Assembly (NCBI GenBank): GCA_965216105.1
Contig: OZ244147.1
Location: forward strand, 1,426,001-1,490,000
From: JAALLB01 sp017643495
GTDB lineage: Bacteria; Pseudomonadota; Alphaproteobacteria; Rhizobiales; Rhizobiaceae
Reading direction: 5' to 3'
DNA: 64,000 nt
The position numbers were made by a program, and so were the translations under genes. A model generated the notes under the pieces. It saw only the letters and a list, made by a program, of their open reading frames with translations. It searched no databases and was not told where the DNA came from. Positions 25,049 to 33,189 of the stretch are shown here, piece by piece (within the stretch, counting starts at the first letter, position 1; each line of letters opens with the position of its first letter).

Positions 25049-26139
25049 GTTGGCTGGAAATTGAAAATCTCAGTGTCCGGTACAATGATGATCTTCATGC
25101 ACTGGATGATGTTGGCTTTTCCATGTCTCAAGGAGAGTTCTTTACGGTTGTTGGGCCGACAAATGCCGGAAAGTCAACTTTGTTGAAGACGATTGCAGGG
25201 CTGGAGAAACCGTATCGGGGGCAGATACATCTGGCAGGGCGCGACATAACTGCAAGCGAGCCAAGAGCAAGAAACCTGAGCTTACTCTTTCAGAATATCG
25301 CACTTTTCCCAACCTTGACGGGGCGGCAGAACATAGCTTTCCCGCTTCGGGGCATGACGTCTTCGGAGGAAGAGAAGAACATCCATATTGAAGCAATTGC
25401 TTCAACACTGAACGTGACTCACCTTCTGGACCGTCTGCCACAGACTTTTTCAGGCGGAGAACAGCAACGGGTTGCAATCGGAAGATCTCTTGCGGCCAAA
25501 AGCAATTTGCTGATGCTCGATGAACCCCTGACCAACCTCGACGCGCGAATCCGGATTGCACTGCGGCTGGAATTCAAAAAGATACATCGCGAAACCGGCC
25601 AATCCATCTTGTATGTCACACATGACCAGATTGAGGCCATGTCCTTGTCTGACCGGATTGCTGTTCTGAACAAGGGGCGGTTTGAACAGGTGGGGACCCC
25701 GGATGATCTCTACAATACTCCCGCCACCGCGTTTGTGGCCCGTTTCATGGGATCTCCGGCGATGAATTTGTTGCCGGCAAGCATAGAAATCAATGACGGT
25801 GAATTACTGGCCACAGGTCATGGCTTTGCAACGGCAGTCAAGGGCGATGCAAACTTTACAAGACCGGAGAGGACTGCAGTCGGAGTGCGGCCAGAACACA
25901 TTTGCGTATCACCAGTGAAAACAACCGAGACCCCTCACACTGCCGAAGTGCTTTGGATTGAGCGACTTGGGGATCATCATATCCTTGATGTCAGGCTCGG
26001 TATGCAAACAGTTAAGGTGAGGACGCATCCCGACCATCCCGTTAATGGTGAGGGTCCAGTCTGGTTGGGCTTTGACATTGCCGTGCAGCAGATACTGGAC
26101 TTGGAGACAGACCGTTTTCCGGCGATCATGGCCATTTGA
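25045..26139 (+). CDS. ABC importer ATPase 2 (UgpC/MalK-like)
   Basis: I use the ATG at 25045, which overlaps the stop of ATPase 1, giving 364 residues (MSWLEIENLSVRYNDD). Walker A is GPTNAGKST, the Q-loop LLFQNIALFP, the signature FSGGEQQR, Walker B LLMLDEPLTNLD, and the H-loop THDQIEA, followed by a TOBE domain. All motifs are intact. Two different adjacent ATPase genes, rather than one for a homodimer, suggest an obligate heterodimer as in the glycerol-type GlpS/GlpT pair. Confidence 0.9.
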   Translation: MSWLEIENLSVRYNDDLHALDDVGFSMSQGEFFTVVGPTNAGKSTLLKTIAGLEKPYRGQIHLAGRDITASEPRARNLSLLFQNIALFPTLTGRQNIAFPLRGMTSSEEEKNIHIEAIASTLNVTHLLDRLPQTFSGGEQQRVAIGRSLAAKSNLLMLDEPLTNLDARIRIALRLEFKKIHRETGQSILYVTHDQIEAMSLSDRIAVLNKGRFEQVGTPDDLYNTPATAFVARFMGSPAMNLLPASIEINDGELLATGHGFATAVKGDANFTRPERTAVGVRPEHICVSPVKTTETPHTAEVLWIERLGDHHILDVRLGMQTVKVRTHPDHPVNGEGPVWLGFDIAVQQILDLETDRFPAIMAI

Positions 26140-26171
26140 GTTAGAGGAACCGTTACAAGGAGGAGAAAATC

Positions 26172-27329
26172 ATGTGTGTTTGTGGAGCTTGCGGCAAAGG
26201 CGGGGCAATGCCCGGAAAATTTGCCTATGAGAAATTTTCCGCCGATTTGAACCTTGCGGAAACCAGGAAGCTGGAAGAAGTGGTGTCGATGACGCCTGAA
26301 GAAATGGCGCGTGCTTCTTTACTGGTTATGGGGACGTATAATGAACTTCTCAAAACCGCATCATCCATTGAGGATGAGGGTTACCGTCGATTGATGACGG
26401 AATGTATCGTTGAACCCAAGATCAGTTTTCTGGAGCTTTATCCAGATGAAGATGACCGAAAGAAAATGTTCAATGAAATGGTGAAGCTTGGTTTCTTCAA
26501 CTCAGAAGATGACCATAATCATGTTTGGCCTTCGGGAAACATGAATCCGCAAACCTATCTTACCGCACCATCCAGCCACAACAATTTCTATAATGCGCAT
26601 CCGGGAGGTTTGGCTGTTACAGTTGCCTACAATATTCGAATGGCTGAGGCTTATACATCGAATTACAGGCAAATGTACGGAGTGCCAATCAACCGGGATG
26701 TTTCGGTCGCCGGTTTGCTGATCCATGAGTATCCGAAAGTCTGGCTGTACCAGTGGCAATCAGACGGGACATGGCTCGAAGAGCCACGAACCGTTTATGA
26801 TGACACCTGGCATGCGCACTGCATCTATGTAACTGCTGAACTCATGTATCGCCGGTTTGACAGCCGTATCGTTATGGCGATGGCAGCTGCACACCAGCTT
26901 GCATTTCTTGATGCCAGCATGGATGGACGGGACGTCATTGCGAACTGGCACGGGCTTGAACGTGTTGCCCATTTCATAAAAGCGGCTGCAGTTTTGGCTC
27001 AGGTCGATCCCGTCGAATACGGATTGCTGGAAAATCGGAATGGCGAAGCGGTTCTTGCTCCCCAACCGGCTGAGCAATGGATTACCCACCTTGCTGACAT
27101 GAACTGGCCGTATACGATGGGAGGTGCCCATCTGTATACCGAACCTTCCTTGAAAGAGGTAGCCAAGGATGATCTTGGAATGTCGGATAACGACTTGAAG
27201 GGCAAACCTTTCAACCAGTTGAAAAATTATGTCTGGTCCCAGTTAAGCCAAATCACGCTTTATGAAATTCTGGTCAGGGAAGGGCAAAAGGGTGTGCGTG
27301 AAACTGTTGGCCGGCTGGTTTGCAAATGA
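26172..27329 (+). CDS. Unrecognised HD-like metal protein with N-terminal Cys cluster
   Basis: A strong AAGGAGGAG site precedes the ATG. The 385-residue protein begins MCVCGACGKGG, a C-x-C-x-x-C cluster that could bind a metal. In the middle, NAHPGGLAVTVAYNIRMAE (His143) and VAGLLIHEYPKVW (His185-Glu186) line up with the HPGGLxxHxxxV and LLHDxGK motifs of HD-domain phosphohydrolases such as YhaM, with Glu in place of the metal-binding Asp. Further His residues (WHAHCIYVTAELM, AAAHQLAFLD) could complete a site. I know no family with this combination. It lies between the importer genes and malic enzyme, so it is probably a pathway enzyme, but its reaction is unknown. Confidence 0.7.
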   Translation: MCVCGACGKGGAMPGKFAYEKFSADLNLAETRKLEEVVSMTPEEMARASLLVMGTYNELLKTASSIEDEGYRRLMTECIVEPKISFLELYPDEDDRKKMFNEMVKLGFFNSEDDHNHVWPSGNMNPQTYLTAPSSHNNFYNAHPGGLAVTVAYNIRMAEAYTSNYRQMYGVPINRDVSVAGLLIHEYPKVWLYQWQSDGTWLEEPRTVYDDTWHAHCIYVTAELMYRRFDSRIVMAMAAAHQLAFLDASMDGRDVIANWHGLERVAHFIKAAAVLAQVDPVEYGLLENRNGEAVLAPQPAEQWITHLADMNWPYTMGGAHLYTEPSLKEVAKDDLGMSDNDLKGKPFNQLKNYVWSQLSQITLYEILVREGQKGVRETVGRLVCK

Positions 27330-28612
27330 CCGGCTCGGTCAGCCACGCGAATGAAGGGTTTGCAGAAAAAGCAATCGCGTACAGCCGGGATGTATATTGT
27401 GGCCACGGCAAGATCGAGATTTTGCCCAAGGTTGGAGCCTCCTCTCTGGAAGATATGGCGGTGGCATATACACCGGGGGTAGCTCATGTAGTCCAGCACG
27501 TCCTTGCCAGCCCTGACAAGCTGGATGAGGTTACAGCTAGAGGAAACATGATTGCGCTCGTGACTGATGGGACCGCTGTTTTGGGTTTGGGTGATGTTGG
27601 CCCGAAAGCAGCAATACCGGTGATGGAGGGCAAGGCTGTGATGTTCAAGTGCCTTGCGGGGATTGATTGTATGCCATTGTGTCTAGATGCCAAAGGCATT
27701 GACCGGTTTTGTGATACGATATGCGCCCTGGAGCCATCATTCAGCGGTATCAACATAGAGGATGTGGCATCACCACATTGTTTTGAAATTGTAAGCCAGC
27801 TTGAAGAAAGATTGTCGATACCCGTTCTTCACGATGATCAATTTGGAACAGCAACAGTTGTTACTGCTGCAGTTATAAACTCACTTAAATTGACCGGTAA
27901 AAAGACAAAAGATGTAACCGTGGTTGTAAATGGCGTGGGTGCCGCTGGCACTGCATCCATACGCATGCTGGAAGCATTGGGTGTCGGTAATATCATTGCG
28001 GTCGACAAAAAGGGTATACTCGATCCCGGTGACAGGGGGCTGCCGAGGCATTTCAGGGAAATTGCATCACGTACAAATGCTGGATCAGTCAGCGGCAAAC
28101 TTTGCGATGCAATGAAGGGTGCAGACTGTTTTGTCGGTTTGTCCACGGGAGGAATTGTTGACGAAAACATGGTTCGCTCCATGTCGAAAGATCCTGTTGT
28201 CCTTGCGCTCGCGAACCCCGAACCGGAAATCCGTCCCGACAAAGCCATGGCTGCAGGTGCGGCAGTAACTGCAAGTGGCCGCTTCGACTATCCAAATCAC
28301 TGTAACAACGTGTTGGCGTTCCCGGGGTTGATGCGTGGTGCCTTGGTATCCAAGGCCAGACGAATAGATATCAGAATGTGTCTGGCTGCAGCACATAAAA
28401 TTGCCCAGTTGGGAGAGCCTGTCAGGGCAGATCACATACTGCCGTCACCCCTTGACTTGAATGTTCACGCTGCGGTTGCGGATGCCGTTGCTGCTGAAGC
28501 AGTGGCGGTTGGTTTGGCAAGGGCGGATGTCACTCCAGGGTATGCTGGCAGAACGTCGCAGGAATTTTCCAGACACGCAATCAATCACGTAGCGTCTTTA
28601 CCCAAGCTGTAA
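27326..28612 (+). CDS. NAD(P)-dependent malic enzyme
   Basis: The ATG at 27326 overlaps the previous stop (ATGA), giving 428 residues. The malic domain shows AVAYTPGVAHV (Tyr acid), NMIALVTDGTAVLGLGDVGP, VMEGKAVMFKCLAGID and INIEDVASPHCFEI. The metal/NAD region shows PVLHDDQFGTATV and the Rossmann VNGVGAAGTASIRML, with LANPEPEI following. It decarboxylates malate to pyruvate and CO2. It is the short single-function form, without the phosphotransacetylase-like tail common in rhizobial DME/TME. As the last gene of the operon it suggests that malate, or a close relative, is the pathway end product. Confidence 0.9.
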   Translation: MTGSVSHANEGFAEKAIAYSRDVYCGHGKIEILPKVGASSLEDMAVAYTPGVAHVVQHVLASPDKLDEVTARGNMIALVTDGTAVLGLGDVGPKAAIPVMEGKAVMFKCLAGIDCMPLCLDAKGIDRFCDTICALEPSFSGINIEDVASPHCFEIVSQLEERLSIPVLHDDQFGTATVVTAAVINSLKLTGKKTKDVTVVVNGVGAAGTASIRMLEALGVGNIIAVDKKGILDPGDRGLPRHFREIASRTNAGSVSGKLCDAMKGADCFVGLSTGGIVDENMVRSMSKDPVVLALANPEPEIRPDKAMAAGAAVTASGRFDYPNHCNNVLAFPGLMRGALVSKARRIDIRMCLAAAHKIAQLGEPVRADHILPSPLDLNVHAAVADAVAAEAVAVGLARADVTPGYAGRTSQEFSRHAINHVASLPKL

Positions 28613-28650
28613 TCGTATAAAACAAAACCACTGCAAGTTGGATGATCTAG

Positions 28651-28745
28651 GTGAAATCTTGAAGTAGCGAAATGGATTGGATCTAGCTGTCAAGCTAAGT
28701 AGAGTGACGACCGCCTCTGATCAACGCGTTTCTCTGAGAACGATG
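28651..28745. repeat. Diverged copy of the lacI 3' region at the far end of the operon
   Basis: ATCAACGCGTTTCTCTGA (28720-28737) almost matches ATCAACGCGTTTCCTCTGA at the 3' end of the lacI-like gene (13080-13098). The 70 bases before each copy also align by eye with small gaps (for example TGAAATCTTGAAGTAGCGAAATGG against TGAAGTTTTGAAATAAGGGA...). The two copies are direct and bracket the whole regulator-operon unit. It could be the remnant of a second lacI-like gene or a duplication boundary. The match was judged by eye only. Confidence 0.4.
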
Positions 28746-28944
28746 TTCCGAGATCATCCGCGAGAGTTTTTTTCGTTTTCCTGATTCATTATCCAGCCCA
28801 CTTAAAGTTGACATTTATAATCACCATGGACACATAAATCCCCATAGTATTAAACACAAAAAAGTATAAAATAAAAACCGACGTCAGTACTAAGAAACCT
28901 ACCCCCATCCCTAAATATTCCAAAAGGAAAAAAGAGGTAGTGTA

Positions 28945-29058
28945 TCAGGTGTTTTCTGACTTTCTCGGATGGTCTGTTTTTGGAGCACGTTTTTCCATAA
29001 GATCAATAATTAGTTCCATCGTGTAAACTTCATCGACAAGCCCTGCTGCAACCGCTGG
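28945..29058 (-). pseudogene. C-terminal remnant of a carboxyltransferase/crotonase-like gene
   Basis: On the minus strand a short frame reads AVAAGLVDEVYTMELIIDLM and ends with a charged tail and a stop at 28945. The AGLVDEV pattern is common near the C-terminus of crotonase-fold and carboxyltransferase proteins. No start or upstream domain is present. I read it as a gene end stranded here; the family call is weak. Confidence 0.3.
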
Positions 29059-29269
29059 CGTGGTGGGGGTTTATCTGCTTGCTTGTGCCGTTCAAGGTTA
29101 GTTTTTGAAGAGTGCAAATTCTTCCATGTGAATTGCTCTTATAGTTGCCGGGTTGGCAATGATTGCTGGTGGATGGCTAACAGATGTTGTTGGTGTAGCT
29201 ATTGCAATCGTTCTGCTCTTCCTACAAAGGCGATTTGACCAGGACGATCCTGATGTTCTCCTCCGATGA
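29027..29269 (+). pseudogene. C-terminal remnant of a fused TRAP-transporter permease
   Basis: One plus-strand frame reads TAGVVGVYLLACAVQG, a stop (29099), FLKSANSSM, a stop (29129), then IALIVAGLAMIAGGWLTDVV and more hydrophobic residues to a stop at 29267. The pattern (short helix, linker, helix with PG/GGxxTDxxG, helix) is that of the last two helices of TAXI-type fused TRAP permeases. Two in-frame stops and no N-terminus mark it as decayed. It may be a former transporter of this locus. Confidence 0.5.
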
Positions 29270-29574
29270 AGGGGCTTTGCAGGATTTGTATCAGTAAATC
29301 CGTCAAATCAAACGCTTTCCACGCCTAAACATTTCTCACAACTGTTCAGCTCAGATATTCGGGGTGAGGTGAAATTCGAGGGCTCACATGTTGTATGAAA
29401 ATTGAAGTATCTCATACAATACAATTACTAAAATACTGTTCATTTGTTGGATCTTGTAAACGAAGTCTGTTTGGATACGTTTTTGTATTCCTGAAATAGA
29501 ATTACAAATTACCGATTTAATATATCCAATTTCCTATACTCATATTTATTTCGAGGAGTGCGGAGAGGAGATGT
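29270..29574. other. AT-rich intergenic region before tadE-like gene
   Basis: About 300 bases with no gene. The last 200 bases are AT-rich and end in a GAGGAG/GGAGAGGAG ribosome-site region for the TadE-like gene, so the promoter of the tadE/tadG pair is probably here. No clear operator was seen. Confidence 0.4.
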
Positions 29575-30012
29575 ATGACCATGTTCTTCAAGATTATTGG
29601 AACGTTCTATAGTCACGAACGGGGGGCTTCAGCTGTAGAATTTGCAATTGTAGGCCCTGTATTTGTCCTCTTGATGATGGGCATGATCGCCTACGGTATA
29701 TACTTTGGTGCGGTTCATTCCGTCCAGCAACTTGCTGCAGATGCGGCAAGGGCATCGGTGGCAGGACTGGACGAAAGCGAGCGGATCTGGCTGGCAGAGC
29801 AATTTATTGAACTGAACGGTGATGATTATGTGCTTATTGATCAGGACAAACTGACAGTTAAGGTGGGTAAAAACCCGGAAGACTCTACTCAGTTCAATGT
29901 CATGGTCGCATATGATGCGTCAGACCTTCCGATCTGGAACCTCTATTTGCCGTTGCCCGTGCCTGACAGTCGCATTTTGCGCCAGTCAACCATTCGTATC
30001 GGAGGTATCTGA
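29575..30012 (+). CDS. TadE-like pilus/pseudopilin assembly protein
   Basis: The 145-residue protein opens with a short basic cytoplasmic segment and then ERGASAVEFAIVGPVFVLLMMGMIAYGIYFG, the Glu-containing single membrane helix of TadE/TadG pseudopilins. In this family a prepilin peptidase (TadV) cleaves just before such a hydrophobic helix. The rest is periplasmic. It is followed after two bases by the TadG-like gene. No tadABC, rcpA or flp pilin genes are in the window, so the pair is an orphan set serving machinery elsewhere. Confidence 0.8.
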   Translation: MTMFFKIIGTFYSHERGASAVEFAIVGPVFVLLMMGMIAYGIYFGAVHSVQQLAADAARASVAGLDESERIWLAEQFIELNGDDYVLIDQDKLTVKVGKNPEDSTQFNVMVAYDASDLPIWNLYLPLPVPDSRILRQSTIRIGGI

Positions 30013-30014
30013 TC

Positions 30015-31727
30015 ATGGTTTTCAACAAATTGTTGGGAAAACTGTTTCAAATGCTATCTCACAAAGGTGGCAATATCGCTACCATGGCTGCCTTATTCCT
30101 TCCGGTGGCCTTGGCGCTCGCAGCAATGGCTGTTGATGAAGGGGCTTTGTTTCTAAAACACCGTGAGTCCCAGAGTGTAACAGATTTGGCGGCCATTGCT
30201 GCGGCATCGGATATACAGAATGCAAGAAAAGCGGCTACAGTGGCGATGTCTGATAATGGCATCAGTGCCGCCAGCCTGGAAAATCTGGAATATGGCCACA
30301 TTCTGAGCGCTCATGAGGCTCGCTTCAGTGTAGAAACAGGCTCATATAAAGGCCTCGCGGAAATTCCGCCTGAAAAGCGCTTCATTGTGGATGGACTGCC
30401 GCGAAACGCAGTAAGAGTGACGATGAGCCGTCGCGGTACACTTTACTTTGCGAACGGACTAATTGACCCCCCTGTCATTGAAACAACTGCAATTGCACAC
30501 AAAGGTGTACACACCGCCTTCTCGGTTGGATCCAGATTGGTTGCTGTTCGAAAAGGTGTATTGAATGAACTGCTCGGCCAACTCCTTGGCAGTGAGATTG
30601 AGCTTTCTGTCATGGATTATGAAGCTTTGCTTGATGCTGATTTTGAGCTTTTCCAAACAATGGACAATCTCGCTCTGCAGTTGGATCTGAGCGCCGGGAC
30701 TTATTCTGAGGTTCTTGATGGCGAGATCGAGTTTTCCCGTTTCCTGGAAAGTATGTCTGAAGGTGTGGATGGACTAAAAGCAAAACAGGTAATCAGAAGA
30801 CTGGCTTCCATCTCGGAATTGCAACGGCAAACAGTGCTGCTTGATCGGGTTTTCGAACTGGGCTCATTGGGTGAGATTGAAATAGGCAATGGAAGTGCAG
30901 TTTTCTCATCAAAGATTGGTGTGCTTGAAACCCTTGTTGCGTCGGCTGCTCTCGCCAATGGCACCCGCCAGGTTGAAATGGACTTCAGCTTTGCATTGCC
31001 TCAATTGGCCAGTGTTTCAGCGCGCCTTGCGATTGGCGAGCCGCCGCAGGGAAAAAGCTGGTTTGCTATTGGGGGAATGGGAGAAATTGTCCGTACCGCA
31101 CAGATGAGGCTTTTTCTGGAGGCGAAGCTTGATGGTGGCAATCTGCTTGCAGGTTCTGAGATCAGGTTACCTGTACTGCTAGAGCTGGCTTACGCAGAAG
31201 CCCGATTGGTTGATCACCACTGCTCATCCTATAACCGGAACGATGCCTCTGTCAGTATCGCAGCCCGGCCAGGAATTGCCGAAGCGTGGATCGCAGACAT
31301 TGACAGCGGGGATATGCACAATTTTGCGAAGTCGCCAAGAATAAAGCCTGCGAATTTGTTAGACTTTCTGTTCCTGAACATATCAGGGAATGCTCATCTC
31401 AAAATGGGTAACACACGAGCCAGATTTCTCAGATTTTCGCGTTCGGATATTGAAGACGGCAAAGTGAAGCGAGTGTCGACAAGTAATTTCACAAGATCTC
31501 TATTCTCGTCACTAATTGAAGATTTGCATATTCAGATCAATAAGAAACGAGGAAGTCTTTGGAATGACTTGGCAGTGAAGCAGGCCTTGCTGGCTCCACT
31601 GAACACGATAGGAAAGTCCTTGGATGAGCTGCTATACGAAATCCTTTCCGGTCTAGGTATTAAGGTAGGGGAGGCTGATGTTCGTGTGCATGGAATAAAA
31701 TGCAGTACGGCTGTGCTGGTACAATAG
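30015..31727 (+). CDS. TadG-like membrane-anchored protein
   Basis: The 570-residue product has an N-terminal helix KGGNIATMAALFLPVALALAAMAVDEGALFLKHRESQSVTD, the Tad_N domain seen in TadG. A long periplasmic region follows. I see no clear von Willebrand factor A MIDAS motif (DxSxS), which many TadG proteins carry, so this is the shorter or variant class. It starts two bases after the TadE-like stop and is surely cotranscribed. Its role would be in Flp/Tad pilus assembly in the envelope, but this is from the N-terminus only. Confidence 0.72.
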   Translation: MVFNKLLGKLFQMLSHKGGNIATMAALFLPVALALAAMAVDEGALFLKHRESQSVTDLAAIAAASDIQNARKAATVAMSDNGISAASLENLEYGHILSAHEARFSVETGSYKGLAEIPPEKRFIVDGLPRNAVRVTMSRRGTLYFANGLIDPPVIETTAIAHKGVHTAFSVGSRLVAVRKGVLNELLGQLLGSEIELSVMDYEALLDADFELFQTMDNLALQLDLSAGTYSEVLDGEIEFSRFLESMSEGVDGLKAKQVIRRLASISELQRQTVLLDRVFELGSLGEIEIGNGSAVFSSKIGVLETLVASAALANGTRQVEMDFSFALPQLASVSARLAIGEPPQGKSWFAIGGMGEIVRTAQMRLFLEAKLDGGNLLAGSEIRLPVLLELAYAEARLVDHHCSSYNRNDASVSIAARPGIAEAWIADIDSGDMHNFAKSPRIKPANLLDFLFLNISGNAHLKMGNTRARFLRFSRSDIEDGKVKRVSTSNFTRSLFSSLIEDLHIQINKKRGSLWNDLAVKQALLAPLNTIGKSLDELLYEILSGLGIKVGEADVRVHGIKCSTAVLVQ

Positions 31728-31760
31728 TGTTGCCACAATAATATGCCAGTAAGTCGATGG

Positions 31761-31792
31761 CAGGCATGCGGACATGTGCTCCCGCATGCCTG
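31761..31792 (+). terminator. Strong hairpin after the tadG-like gene
   Basis: CAGGCATGCGG (31761-31771) pairs perfectly with CCGCATGCCTG (31782-31792) around a 10-base loop, 34 bases after the stop codon. No run of T follows, so it may stabilise the mRNA 3' end rather than terminate intrinsically. Confidence 0.45.
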
Positions 31793-31881
31793 TTGACTTC
31801 TGTTGTGGCCATAGCTTTTGGCTATAGTTTGATACCATTTCAATACTTTACATTTGAAGTAAAGACATTTAAGCGGCTCCG

Positions 31882-32238
31882 ATGCGTAGAAGGCAAAAGC
31901 ACACGAATGGAACCAAAATTGTAAGGTTCGAAGCTGCAGCATATCGTTCCCGATCAATGCCCGTGCTGTATGGCGAGTGCGGGACACAAATTCTCAAAAT
32001 TGACAAGGATCTGGTTCGCACCGGACGATACATGCTAAAATGGTCACCAGGTGAACTGTCAGATCATTCAGGTGTACCTTTTGCGAGTATAAGCGCTTTC
32101 GAACTGGGTAACTCAGAGTTGTCCATGGAAGACTTTGTAAGAATTGTAGACTGTTTTGCCACTGCCGGTTGTATTGCATATTTCAATCAGACAGGAGCCG
32201 TTGAAGGTTTTCATTTTTCCAAGAACCAGCCTTCATGA
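31882..32238 (+). CDS. Small XRE-type helix-turn-helix protein
   Basis: The 118-residue protein has a single recognisable domain, residues about 45-105: TGRYMLKWSPGELSDHSGVPFASISAFELGNSELSMEDFVRIVDCF. This is the Cro/CI-type helix-turn-helix as found in a large group of small alphaproteobacterial regulators that end in a short beta-hairpin (CIAYFNQTGAVEGFHF). The N-terminal 40 residues are basic and may be unstructured, so the real start may be further in. The target is unknown. Confidence 0.65.
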   Translation: MRRRQKHTNGTKIVRFEAAAYRSRSMPVLYGECGTQILKIDKDLVRTGRYMLKWSPGELSDHSGVPFASISAFELGNSELSMEDFVRIVDCFATAGCIAYFNQTGAVEGFHFSKNQPS

Positions 32239-32266
32239 CCATGCTGCGTGTCATTGTTTTAACCGG

Positions 32267-32992
32267 TTACCCGATCCAGTTACGGTCGGCTGCGATTGAC
32301 AGAGCATGAATCTTGTTGGAAGCATTAAGCTTCTTTACTGCTGATGACACATAGTGTGAAACAGTGCGCTCCGTAACTTCCAAAGCATCACTGATTTCGG
32401 CAAAATCCTGCCCCGCCCTGAGACGAACAAGACATTCAATCTCTTTTTCTGTAAGTGGATTTGGTTCAGTTCTCTGATCAGCTTGAACAGTCAGTAGAAT
32501 GTCGAACGCCAATGTCCCAAGATAAAACAAGTCTCTTAATTCTGTATGGTCGGCAATCGACCGCTTTCCGGATAGTAATATGCGGCCATGATGCCTAGTG
32601 CTGTTCACTGGCACTATGACATGCGCTCTGTGTGCCAGTTCAATCATGGAGCTAATGAGATTGAGTGCATTGGAGGTCTTTTTCGGCCCGGTGTATTTTC
32701 GCCAATCCTGGCTTATTGGCGTGCCGGAACCATCTAGACTGAAGAAATCGACAAAATCTTCAAACCGGGTATTGTCGAAACACTTGTGAATCAGCTCCGG
32801 CCGCCAGTTTGTCAGTATTATCAGATCACGAACAGGAATTGCCGGACTGCCTAATGATGGCATATTGATAACCAGAAAGTTTTCAAAGCCGTATGTCTCG
32901 GTAACAAACCGCAGTTCTTTGAAGACATCGTATGCACTTTGGCACCGACGTAAACCGGCGACAACATCATTGAACTCAGATGCGGATGTCAT
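32267..32992 (-). CDS. LuxR-family regulator with autoinducer-type domain (solo)
   Basis: The 241-residue protein has an N-terminal autoinducer-binding-like domain (about 20-160) and a C-terminal LuxR helix-turn-helix (LTEKEIECLVRLRAGQDFAEISDALEVTERTVSHYVSSAVKKL). No luxI-type synthase is nearby. In the ligand pocket the first Trp is kept (NWRPELI), but the usual Y/D-P positions look changed (FDNTRFEDFVDF). It resembles the VjbR/BlxR group of Hyphomicrobiales, which often control envelope and motility genes. It converges with the XRE gene, 28 bases apart. Confidence 0.82.
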   Translation of the reverse strand: MTSASEFNDVVAGLRRCQSAYDVFKELRFVTETYGFENFLVINMPSLGSPAIPVRDLIILTNWRPELIHKCFDNTRFEDFVDFFSLDGSGTPISQDWRKYTGPKKTSNALNLISSMIELAHRAHVIVPVNSTRHHGRILLSGKRSIADHTELRDLFYLGTLAFDILLTVQADQRTEPNPLTEKEIECLVRLRAGQDFAEISDALEVTERTVSHYVSSAVKKLNASNKIHALSIAADRNWIG

Positions 32993-33189
32993 CGTTCGTA
33001 ACCTCCTTCATTACCCAAAAAGGACAAAGAGAGTAGGGGCGAAACTATCTCGCTGAAATCTGGTTATTAACCCACACTTGTGTAATATAACCGGAATTCA
33101 TCAAATTGACATGATAATTAGTCTTCAATTATCGGGTTTCAACATCTCACGAGTGGATGAAATCAATCACTATCATGCGATGCAATAAC

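Noticed and set aside
20636..26139. Naming the CUT1 importer as the glycerol system glpVSTPQ
   Set aside because: Only the gene layout matches; no glycerol kinase or glycerol-3-phosphate dehydrogenase gene is nearby, and sequence identity could not be measured.
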